40,602 bases of DNA from Hallella mizrahii (lineage in GTDB: Bacteria > Bacteroidota > Bacteroidia > Bacteroidales > Bacteroidaceae), in assembly GCF_009695775.1 (NCBI RefSeq), contig NZ_VUNG01000040.1, positions 1 through 40,602 of the forward strand, read 5' to 3'. Shown in pieces: positions 24,911 through 31,518 of the stretch. The notes beneath the pieces are model-generated. The model searched no databases. It was not told the DNA's origin and saw only the letters and a program-made list of their open reading frames with translations. Numbering within the stretch: the first letter of the stretch is position 1; the number at the start of each line of letters is the position of its first letter. The position numbers and the translations under genes are program-made.

Positions 24911-25558
24911 ATGATGAACATGTTGATAAAAAACTTTGATTTCACGGCATACAAAGATCCTGGAATATTGGAATTTAAAGACGTAGTGTTAGGAGAAAAA
25001 ACGCTTCCTCTGTCTATGGTGGCATGCCCAGGCAAAGTATCATCCATCATCATTGACCCGACGGCAGGTCATCAGCTCGTCATGGCCATTCTTGGACTTG
25101 ATAAGGTGAAAGAGGGATATATAACGGTAGACGGTGAAATGGTGACCTATGGATCCGGGGCTTTCTTCCGGCAAATGATGTGCTATGTTCCTCATTTCTT
25201 GCCGCAAGCAGATATGACCGTAGCAGAACTTTGCAGGCAGGTTATCAGTAAATATAATGGTAAGCATCTGCGATTAGAAGCTTTGACTGAGACATGGCAG
25301 CGTTTAAGCATTAATCCTTCGATATGGAAAGAAAAGATACGAAATATACCCCAGTCTTCACTCTGGCTCGTACTCTTGTCATTGGTTCCCATGCGCAAAG
25401 TGCCCATTGTGCTGATAGAAGCACCTGTTATCAAGAATGAAACTGTTGATTCTTTTATCAGTCAACTGGCACAACAGGGAAGGGAGGTGATCTGTACGAC
25501 ACAGAATCAACCTCTCAGCTCTTTTCAAGTATTGAATTTAACATCAAAAAGCGAATAA
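24911..25558 (+). CDS. Degenerate ABC ATPase-like protein (catalytic motifs lost)
   Basis: A 215-residue protein with the size and outline of an ABC nucleotide-binding subunit but eroded motifs. At the Walker A position (48-56) IDPTAGHQL keeps the glycine but replaces the lysine with His54 and the Ser/Thr with Gln55. The Q-loop has YVPHFLPQ. The signature LSGGQ is replaced by IPQSSLW (146-152). Walker B is PIVLIEA (165-171), lacking the usual Asp-Glu pair, and the H-loop has QNQ. Nevertheless the frame is intact and the following family phrases LGLDKVKEGYITVDG are conserved, which argues against a recent pseudogene. The FetB-like permease gene begins 3 bases later, so it probably partners that protein as a non-hydrolysing or regulatory subunit. 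Confidence 0.8.
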   Translation: MMNMLIKNFDFTAYKDPGILEFKDVVLGEKTLPLSMVACPGKVSSIIIDPTAGHQLVMAILGLDKVKEGYITVDGEMVTYGSGAFFRQMMCYVPHFLPQADMTVAELCRQVISKYNGKHLRLEALTETWQRLSINPSIWKEKIRNIPQSSLWLVLLSLVPMRKVPIVLIEAPVIKNETVDSFISQLAQQGREVICTTQNQPLSSFQVLNLTSKSE

Positions 25559-25561
25559 ACC

Positions 25562-26335
25562 ATGAGTCTACAATTCTTTGGCGAACTTCTGTTCTGTATC
25601 TTGTTGCTTGTTATTCCATTTGTATTGGACAATATACTGAAGTTAAATCTTAGTGACAGACTGTTAAGGGGAAGCATCAGTCTGCTGGTGCTGATTGGTA
25701 TTTGTGGTGCCATCTTAGACTTCGTCATGTGGCAAAATCATCTTTGGCTCACCATATTGGCAGCATTCATCGTAGTTGCGGTAACATGTATATGGGCTTT
25801 GCTACATTTCTGCCTCAAATTGAGACGGTTGCTGATCCCTTCTCTCACAGGCTTATTGGTTGTTATGCTGTTCTTAGCTCCTTTATCTGCCATTTTAGTT
25901 ACGCCCTTACCACAGTCATTCTCGCCTCAGAATTTTCTTCCTATTGTTTGCCTGCTGTCTGGCTCTATATCGTTTAACATGATTCGTGGCATTCGCCAAT
26001 ATTATGTTGGACTGAAGAATCATGCCGCTCTTTACAACTATTTGTTGGGTAATGGCTGCACGCATCGTCAGGCTGTAGCATTTTTTTTCCACCGTTCTTT
26101 GCAAAGTACATCGTTGTGGGTGCTTCGACGTATATCGACCACCATGCTCACAGCATCCCCTTTACTTCTGCTGGCTTTGATCTGGGCTGGAGTGCCGGTC
26201 ATGAAAGCAGCAGTACTGAACTTCATGTTTTTCTTTGCAGTCCTTTCGGGATCCATGTCCTCTTTATTTATTTCTTTGTGGTTTGCCCGTCGCTATACCT
26301 TTGACGAGTACAGCCGTCTTCAGCCAGTCTCGTAA
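25562..26335 (+). CDS. FetB/UPF0014-like ABC permease
   Basis: A 257-residue inner-membrane protein with about seven helices. The pattern of a first helix FCILLLVIPFVLD, a central SFNMIRGIRQYYVGLKNHAA loop and a last ASPLLLLALIWAGVPVMKAAV resembles the UPF0014/FetB family, whose E. coli member works with the ATPase FetA in iron export. The partner gene immediately upstream (3-base gap) is an ATPase-like protein without catalytic residues, so classical ATP-driven transport is doubtful unless another ATPase is supplied. The last 72 bases overlap the 3' end of the convergent phytase-like gene. Family assignment is by outline. Confidence 0.75.
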   Translation: MSLQFFGELLFCILLLVIPFVLDNILKLNLSDRLLRGSISLLVLIGICGAILDFVMWQNHLWLTILAAFIVVAVTCIWALLHFCLKLRRLLIPSLTGLLVVMLFLAPLSAILVTPLPQSFSPQNFLPIVCLLSGSISFNMIRGIRQYYVGLKNHAALYNYLLGNGCTHRQAVAFFFHRSLQSTSLWVLRRISTTMLTASPLLLLALIWAGVPVMKAAVLNFMFFFAVLSGSMSSLFISLWFARRYTFDEYSRLQPVS

Positions 26336-27220
26336 CACGCCGGCATATTGGTTTTGAGAATCTGCGACCAACACCACAACACGTTTTCCCCCAGTCAGCT
26401 TTGGGCCAAGGCACATGCCTTCGTAGTTGGCGAAACCGTGGTCGAAGATCTTCATGTTTGTCTGCCACTGTGTGAGCAATGTCTTTTTTGATGTTAGAAT
26501 GTTGTAGCAAAACAACTTACATTTGACAAACGCTCCCAACTTCATTTTGGGAACGTAGGCTTCACGCTCAAGTACCAAAAGACTGTCAGCATTTAAAGCG
26601 CACAACGCCGGTACACCAAATGTGTAGAAAGCACCTTCATGCGGTGATATGCTTGCTGTATCCATCTTATAAGGAATGACATGGCAGACATTCATGACAC
26701 TGTCGATCTCGAGGAGTCTTATTGGTGCCGTTTCGTTGCATGTCCAAAGATGGTGGCTTTCCTTGCAATATGTCAGAGCTTCCAACCCTTCGTTTTCAGG
26801 CAATTTTCCTAAAGAGTCCGGCCATGCTGTCGCACGTCCTGTATAGCGTCCTTGTTGATCAAATTCAATGATATGGTTGTCAGTTTCACCACTTATCATC
26901 AAAGTACAGCGATCAGGTAAGTAGGCTATGTCTTCATCGTCTCTCCCATGTCTCTCAGAACCATAGAATCCTAAGTTCTTAGCAGATAGTATGGCACCCG
27001 TTATAGTATCAAGTTGAATGTCGAAAACGTAATAACCGTCATGCTCGCTTTTATCACTAACTACAGCATATCGTGTGCCTCCCAACCAAGCAATGCCACT
27101 GTAATTACCGGCAGGGATCGTTTCTTTGAATTGTTGCTGAGGATTGAGCGTAATGGAGATTTGCGATAGTGCGGATGCAAGCCTCAGCAACAGTAGGATT
27201 AATATCAGTGTGCGTCTCAT
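26264..27220 (-). CDS. Secreted esterase-like/phytase-like protein
   Basis: A 318-residue protein with a signal peptide (MRRTLILILLLLRLASALSQ). The mature part has the beta-propeller style of the phytase-like/esterase-like family: SGIAWLGGTRYAVVSDK, DDEDIAYLPDRCTLMISGE, NEGLEALTYC, and near the end NYEGMCLGPKL and VLVADSQNQYAGVLRDW. These phrases carry the usual metal-binding acidic residues. The true substrate (phosphate ester or other) is uncertain. The C-terminal residues after DWLKTAV extend into a 72-base antisense overlap with the permease gene. It is divergent from the ribE leader region. Confidence 0.85.
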   Translation of the reverse strand: MRRTLILILLLLRLASALSQISITLNPQQQFKETIPAGNYSGIAWLGGTRYAVVSDKSEHDGYYVFDIQLDTITGAILSAKNLGFYGSERHGRDDEDIAYLPDRCTLMISGETDNHIIEFDQQGRYTGRATAWPDSLGKLPENEGLEALTYCKESHHLWTCNETAPIRLLEIDSVMNVCHVIPYKMDTASISPHEGAFYTFGVPALCALNADSLLVLEREAYVPKMKLGAFVKCKLFCYNILTSKKTLLTQWQTNMKIFDHGFANYEGMCLGPKLTGGKRVVVLVADSQNQYAGVLRDWLKTAVLVKGIATGKPQRNK

Positions 27221-27262
27221 AATCGTATTCTTTCATTAATAAACGCAAATTTCATCAGAATA

Positions 27263-27294
27263 TTTGGTGATATGAAATGAATCTTGTAAATTTG
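27263..27294 (+). promoter_or_regulatory. Promoter of the structured RNA and ribE
   Basis: TTTG (27263-27266), a 20-base spacer and TAAATTTG (27287-27294) match the full Bacteroidetes promoter. Transcription would begin near 27301, at the foot of the structured RNA. No second promoter was found between the RNA and ribE. Confidence 0.8.
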
Positions 27295-27300
27295 CAGATG

Positions 27301-27553
27301 AAATGGAGAAACCCATAAGGGGTTGTTTCGGTTCGATCGGGATACTCATCAAATTACAATGAAAACCGGGATATCTTCTCTTGTTGATGGCGGGCCACAA
27401 TGTTGCGAAAGCAACAGCTGTAAAGCCGGTGGATTACAAAGACAGGGAGGGCCCACAACTTTTATAGCTGGAGTTTTCATCACATCATCGTTGCAACCCC
27501 TTTCCATACGGAGAATGGCGCGTAGGCAATGGTCTCGCGTATTCTCCTTTTTT
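27301..27553 (+). ncRNA. Unidentified structured RNA upstream of ribE (leader or standalone)
   Basis: The 392-base gap before ribE is filled by a structured element rather than a gene. A closing helix of nine perfect pairs joins AAGGGGTTG (27317-27325) to CAACCCCTT (27494-27502). Inside it ATGAAAAC (27359-27366) pairs with GTTTTCAT (27473-27480), GGGCC (27392-27396) with GGCCC (27450-27454), and TGTTGC with GCAACA (27401-27406, 27411-27416) across a GAAA tetraloop. CATCAA (27347-27352) can also pair with TTGATG (27384-27389). A promoter precedes it and an intrinsic terminator ends it. It does not match the FMN, TPP, cobalamin, SAM or fluoride riboswitch consensus as I know them, nor tmRNA, 4.5S RNA or RNase P RNA. 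The 90-codon frame across it is not believed to be a gene. Confidence 0.75.
27510..27553 (+). terminator. Intrinsic terminator between the structured RNA and ribE
   Basis: GGAGAAT (27510-27516) pairs with ATTCTCC (27541-27547), extended after a G bulge by CGCG/CGCG (27519-27522 with 27536-27539). Six U residues follow (27548-27553). It lies 60 bases before the ribE start, so ribE would need read-through or a missed promoter. Confidence 0.88.
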
Positions 27554-27612
27554 ATTCTTATCAATAAACTTAGGACAAGTAACATTCATAAATAACATAT
27601 AGGAGACAAATT

Positions 27613-28215
27613 ATGTTTAGTGGTATAGTAGAAGAGATGGCTACTGTCAAAGCTATCACGCAAGATCAAGGAAATATAAATCTCACACTAAGCTGCTCTT
27701 TCACGCATGAACTGAAAATAGACCAGAGTGTGTCACATAATGGCGTTTGTCTGACGGTGGTAGACTTAAAGAATGACTGCTACACAGTGACTGCCATGAA
27801 AGAGACATTGGAACGATCCAATTTGGGACTGTTAAAAGTTGGTGATGCTGTCAATGTTGAGCGCTCAATGATGATGAACGGACGGCTTGATGGGCACATC
27901 GTCCAAGGTCATGTCGATGAGACGGCTGTCTGTACGAATATAGAAGATGCTGACGGGTCGGCTTATTTCACCTTTAAGTATCGCAACAATCCGGACATGG
28001 CGCGGCGCGGCTACTTTACTGTCGACAAAGGCTCTGTTACTGTCAATGGTGTTTCTCTTACTGTGTGTGATCCTACAGACGACAGCTTCCGCGTGGCGAT
28101 TATCCCTTATACTCGGCAAAACACCAACTTCCGGGATATAAAGGTTGGTAGTGTTGTTAATCTTGAATTTGATATCTTAGGGAAATATATAGCCCGATTA
28201 AGACATTTCGAATAA
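27613..28215 (+). CDS. ribE: Riboflavin synthase
   Basis: A 200-residue enzyme that dismutates two 6,7-dimethyl-8-ribityllumazines to riboflavin. It consists of two lumazine-binding barrels: repeat 1 (MFSGIVEEMATV; VSHNGVCLTVV) and repeat 2 (GHIVQGHVDE; KGSVTVNGVSLTV). The C-terminal trimerisation helix is present. The start is supported by an AGGAG sequence 8 to 12 bases upstream, unusual in this window. The only recognised promoter is upstream of the structured RNA and its terminator, so expression may be attenuated. The other rib genes are not nearby. Confidence 0.95.
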   Translation: MFSGIVEEMATVKAITQDQGNINLTLSCSFTHELKIDQSVSHNGVCLTVVDLKNDCYTVTAMKETLERSNLGLLKVGDAVNVERSMMMNGRLDGHIVQGHVDETAVCTNIEDADGSAYFTFKYRNNPDMARRGYFTVDKGSVTVNGVSLTVCDPTDDSFRVAIIPYTRQNTNFRDIKVGSVVNLEFDILGKYIARLRHFE

Positions 28216-28262
28216 CTTTCATCGATTCTGCCTTGATGGATCCTAAGACATCATTACGTTCT

Positions 28263-28308
28263 AAAAAGATAAAAGCCTCATCCGGCACCAGAATGTTGGA
28301 TGAGGCTT
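28263..28308 (-). terminator. Terminator between ribE and proS
   Basis: An 11-bp perfect stem, AAGCCTCATCC (28273-28283) with GGATGAGGCTT (28298-28308). Leftward transcripts continue into a U-rich tail (28263-28272), so it chiefly ends proS. The symmetric hairpin may also serve the convergent ribE. Confidence 0.88.
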
Positions 28309-28332
28309 AATTGTGTTATAGCGCACTAGGAA

Positions 28333-29814
28333 TTAGTATGCTCTTGCAATAATGACACGATATTTGGCTGGCTTACCACTCACCATGTCAACACCCGGTG
28401 TCTGCTCATAAGCGAAGGGGACGCAACGGATAGTAGCCTGTGTGTCCTCCTTAATCTTGGCTTCTGTCTCTGCTGTGCCGTCCCAGTGACAAAGGAAGAA
28501 ACCGCCATCTTTGATACGCTCCTTAAATTCTTCGTAGTTATCACATTCATAGACGTGTGCGTCGCGATATTTACGGGCCTTTTCAAAGACATTCTTCTGA
28601 ATGTCATCGAGCAGATTCTTCACACGCTCTACGATACCGTCAAAGCTGACGTTCTCCTTTTCCAAAGTGTCACGTCGCATCACCTCTATGGTGTTGTTTT
28701 CCAGATCGCGTCCACCCATTACCAGTCTCACTGGCACGCCTTTGAGTTCATAGTCGGCGAACTTAAATCCTGGGCGTTTGTTGTCGGCGTCATCATACTT
28801 CACGCTGATGCCTAACTCTTCGAACTTATCGATGACGGGCTGAAGCTTCTCTGTGATGGCTGCAAGTTGCTCTTTATTCTTCGTAATAGGTACAATGACA
28901 ACCTGAATAGGAGCCAACTTCGGGGGCAACACCAGTCCATTGTCATCTGAGTGAACCATAATTAGTGCACCCATCAGACGAGTAGAAACACCCCAAGAAG
29001 TAGCCCATACATACTCAGGTTTATTTTCCTTGTTCAGGAAGGTAACATCAAAACTCTTTGCGAAGTTTTGGCCCAGGAAGTGACTGGTACCACTTTGCAG
29101 AGCCTTGCCGTCTTGCATCATTGCCTCAATAGTATAGGTTTCCAATGCTCCAGCGAAGCGCTCTGTCTCACTCTTTACGCCTTGGATAACAGGTACGCCC
29201 ATCCAATTCTCAACAAAGTCTGCATATACTTTGAGCATCTTCTGAGCCTCAGCTTGTGCTTCCTCAGACGTAGCGTGGGCTGTATGACCTTCTTGCCACA
29301 AGAATTCGGAAGTACGCAGGAAAGGACGCGTACGCATTTCCCAGCGCATCACGTTGCACCATTGGTTACACATGATTGGCAGATCACGCCAAGAGTGAAT
29401 CCAATTTTTATAGGTATGCCAGATCATTGTCTCTGAAGTAGGACGGATGATCAGCTCCTCATCGAGCTTTGCGGCTGGATCCACAATGATATCCTTACCA
29501 TCGTCACTGGTCTTCAGTCGATAATGGGTAACCACGGCACTTTCTTTGGCGAAGCCCTTTACGTGCTCAGCCTCACGAGCAAAGAAACTCTTCGGGATAA
29601 GCAATGGGAAATAGGCATTCTGTACTCCTTGCTTTTTAAACATCTTATCGAGCACAGCTTGCATCTTTTCCCAGATTGCATAGCCATAAGGCTTGATAAT
29701 CATACAGCCACGCACCGGCGCAGTCTCAGCCAGGTCTGCCTTCATCACCAAGTCGTTGTACCACTGACTATAGTTGTCAGCCCGCTTGGTCAATTCTTTC
29801 AGTTCTTTAGCCAT
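28333..29814 (-). CDS. proS: Prolyl-tRNA synthetase, short archaeal/eukaryotic type
   Basis: A 493-residue class II aminoacyl-tRNA synthetase that charges tRNA-Pro. Motif 2 and neighbours are visible: [40 protein letters not shown], then the motif 3 region [21 protein letters not shown]. There is no inserted editing domain between motifs 2 and 3, so this is the shorter form. An anticodon-binding domain and a C-terminal zinc-type domain follow ([17 protein letters not shown]). The start at 29814 ([11 protein letters not shown]) is preferred; an upstream ATG at 29880 adds 22 unlikely residues. A -7 element lies about 95 bases upstream. Confidence 0.96.
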   Translation of the reverse strand: MAKELKELTKRADNYSQWYNDLVMKADLAETAPVRGCMIIKPYGYAIWEKMQAVLDKMFKKQGVQNAYFPLLIPKSFFAREAEHVKGFAKESAVVTHYRLKTSDDGKDIIVDPAAKLDEELIIRPTSETMIWHTYKNWIHSWRDLPIMCNQWCNVMRWEMRTRPFLRTSEFLWQEGHTAHATSEEAQAEAQKMLKVYADFVENWMGVPVIQGVKSETERFAGALETYTIEAMMQDGKALQSGTSHFLGQNFAKSFDVTFLNKENKPEYVWATSWGVSTRLMGALIMVHSDDNGLVLPPKLAPIQVVIVPITKNKEQLAAITEKLQPVIDKFEELGISVKYDDADNKRPGFKFADYELKGVPVRLVMGGRDLENNTIEVMRRDTLEKENVSFDGIVERVKNLLDDIQKNVFEKARKYRDAHVYECDNYEEFKERIKDGGFFLCHWDGTAETEAKIKEDTQATIRCVPFAYEQTPGVDMVSGKPAKYRVIIARAY

Positions 29815-29906
29815 TTTAATAGTTGATCTGAGCAGAATAGGGAATTGCCTATAGCAAGATAGGCATTTTCCTCCCTGCAAAATTTATTATTTACTTAATT
29901 TTGCCA

Positions 29907-29914
29907 CAAAGTTA
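29907..29914 (-). promoter_or_regulatory. -7 element of proS
   Basis: TAACTTTG on the minus strand. The start site would be near 29900, giving a leader of about 86 bases. The nearest TTTG upstream is 27 bases away, longer than usual. Confidence 0.4.
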
Positions 29915-29958
29915 CGAAAAAAATATCGGATAGCTCTCGCACAAAGCGAAAAAAGAGT

Positions 29959-29966
29959 TACCTTTG
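29959..29966 (+). promoter_or_regulatory. -7 element of the OmpA lipoprotein gene
   Basis: TACCTTTG matches TAnnTTTG. The start site would be near 29973, about 37 bases before the gene. No clear -33 element. Confidence 0.45.
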
Positions 29967-30009
29967 CAATAGAAAAAGATCAACCAACAAAATTTAAAAC
30001 ACAATTGAT

Positions 30010-30678
30010 ATGAAGAAGATTACATTAGCAACAATGGGATTGTGCATGCTGACCATCACCAGCTGTGGCACAAGTCAGGGCAATGGCGCATTGATTGGTA
30101 CCGGCGCAGGTGCCGCTTTAGGCGCAATTGTCGGTAAGATTGCAGGCAACACAGCTGTAGGTGCCGCCATTGGTGGTGCTGTTGGCGCTGGTACCGGTGC
30201 TATCATTGGCCGTCATATGGACAAAGTAAAGGCAGAAGCTGCAGCTAAAGTGCAGAACGCTAAAGTCGAGGAAGTTACAGATGCCAATGGACTGAAAGCT
30301 GTAAAGCTTACTTTTGACAGTGGCCTTCAGTTCGACCTGAGCAAGTCTACACTGCGTGCTGCAGCAAAGAAGGATTTGGCCAACTTTGCTACTGTCTTGA
30401 AGAACAACACCGACTGTCTTGTAGACATTCAAGGCTACACAGATGCTACAGGTGGTGACAAGATCAATGTGCCATTGAGTCAGTCTCGTGCACAGGCTGT
30501 GAGCAGCTACTTGGTTTCTCAGGGAGTCTCTTCCAACCAGTTCAAGAATGTTGCCGGCTACGGCAGTCAGAATCCAGTTGTCGACAAGACCGTCGCACCT
30601 GAGAACCGCCGTGTAGAAGTTTATCTCTATGCCAGCCCTGAAATGGTGCAGAAGGCCGAGAACGGAACGCTGAAATAA
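30010..30678 (+). CDS. OmpA-family lipoprotein with glycine-zipper segment
   Basis: A 222-residue outer-membrane lipoprotein. The signal peptide ends in a lipobox with Cys19 (LTITSCG). Residues 25-70 form a glycine/alanine-rich zipper (GTGAGAALGAIVGKIAG), which can insert into membranes. An OmpA-like peptidoglycan-binding domain follows from about 95 to 212, with LTFDSGLQFDLSKSTL, IQGYTDATGG, LSQSRAQAV and ENRRVEVYL. It tethers the outer membrane to peptidoglycan. Its own terminator lies 55 bases after the stop. The neighbouring mtgA gene is functionally related (cell wall) but appears to be separately transcribed or attenuated. Confidence 0.93.
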   Translation: MKKITLATMGLCMLTITSCGTSQGNGALIGTGAGAALGAIVGKIAGNTAVGAAIGGAVGAGTGAIIGRHMDKVKAEAAAKVQNAKVEEVTDANGLKAVKLTFDSGLQFDLSKSTLRAAAKKDLANFATVLKNNTDCLVDIQGYTDATGGDKINVPLSQSRAQAVSSYLVSQGVSSNQFKNVAGYGSQNPVVDKTVAPENRRVEVYLYASPEMVQKAENGTLK

Positions 30679-30732
30679 GTTAATAACAAAGAATATTGTT
30701 TTTTGCAATATCATTTGCAGAATAAATAAATA

Positions 30733-30770
30733 GGGGATGCAGGCTCATCAAGGGTCGGCATCCCCCTTTT
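30733..30770 (+). terminator. Terminator between the OmpA gene and mtgA
   Basis: GGGGATGC (30733-30740) pairs with GCATCCCC (30758-30765) and is followed by CTTTT. The U-run ends only 3 bases before the mtgA ATG, so no room is left for a separate mtgA promoter or ribosome site beyond the hairpin. Confidence 0.85.
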
Positions 30771-30773
30771 GGC

Positions 30774-31493
30774 ATGAATAGATTCAAGAAAATCCTTCGT
30801 TGGGGTGTCAGCCTTTTCTTTGCATCCTCAATATTGGCTGTCATTGCCTATCGTTTCATTCCGGTCTACATCACACCGCTGATGGTTATCCGCTGTTTTC
30901 AAAATGGCAGTCTGACGATGCATCATCAATGGATACCTCTTGAAGAGATGTCTCCTCATATGCCAGTGGCAGTGATGTCAAGTGAGGATAGTCGTTTCCT
31001 CTTGCATCATGGCTTTGACTTCAATGCCATTGGTAATGCTGCCGAGCGCAACCTCAAGCACAAGCATGGAAAAAAGTTCGGTGCCAGTACTATCTCACAA
31101 CAGACTGCCAAGAACGTGTTTCTCTGGCCGGGGCGGTCGTGGGTTAGAAAGGGATTTGAAGTTTACTTCACTGCGCTCATCGAGCTCTTTTGGAGTAAGC
31201 AGCGTATCATGGAAGTCTATCTCAACAGCATTGAGATGGGCAACGGCATATATGGGGTAGAAGCATGCGCCAACTACAATTTTGGAAAAGACGCAAAAGA
31301 CCTGTCGCGTGCGGACTGTGCCCTGATAGCTGCAACTCTCCCTAATCCCCGCAAATTCTCTTCGAAATATCCAAGTGGATATATGCGTCTGCGTCAACGG
31401 CAAATCATGGCTAATATGCGCTATATACCGTCTTTCCCTAAGGAGGGTGAAGACTACGATCCAAGGACTGCGGTAGGATCCACTTATCGTTGA
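30774..31493 (+). CDS. mtgA: Monofunctional peptidoglycan glycosyltransferase
   Basis: A 239-residue inner-membrane enzyme that polymerises lipid II into glycan strands. A single N-terminal helix (residues 10-30) anchors it. The GT51 domain shows the catalytic Glu71 in [15 protein letters not shown], then [12 protein letters not shown] and a second glutamate region [18 protein letters not shown]. It lacks a transpeptidase domain, so it is monofunctional. The ATG begins 3 bases after a terminator U-run, so its transcription must come from read-through or a promoter inside the OmpA gene. The helicase gene follows 25 bases later. Confidence 0.95.
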   Translation: MNRFKKILRWGVSLFFASSILAVIAYRFIPVYITPLMVIRCFQNGSLTMHHQWIPLEEMSPHMPVAVMSSEDSRFLLHHGFDFNAIGNAAERNLKHKHGKKFGASTISQQTAKNVFLWPGRSWVRKGFEVYFTALIELFWSKQRIMEVYLNSIEMGNGIYGVEACANYNFGKDAKDLSRADCALIAATLPNPRKFSSKYPSGYMRLRQRQIMANMRYIPSFPKEGEDYDPRTAVGSTYR

Positions 31494-31518
31494 ATATTCA
31501 TCACACTTGTCCAAACAT

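Noticed and set aside
27301..27553. FMN riboswitch before ribE
   Set aside because: The position is ideal, but the conserved RFN blocks (GGGTGAAA-type 5' block, CCGGCGGT, AGTCCGGATG) are absent.
27323..27595. A 90-codon plus-strand frame across the region upstream of ribE
   Set aside because: It spans paired helices and the terminator hairpin, begins after the predicted transcription start without a ribosome site, and its composition (many Cys, Gly, Gln and Arg) reads like translated structured RNA.
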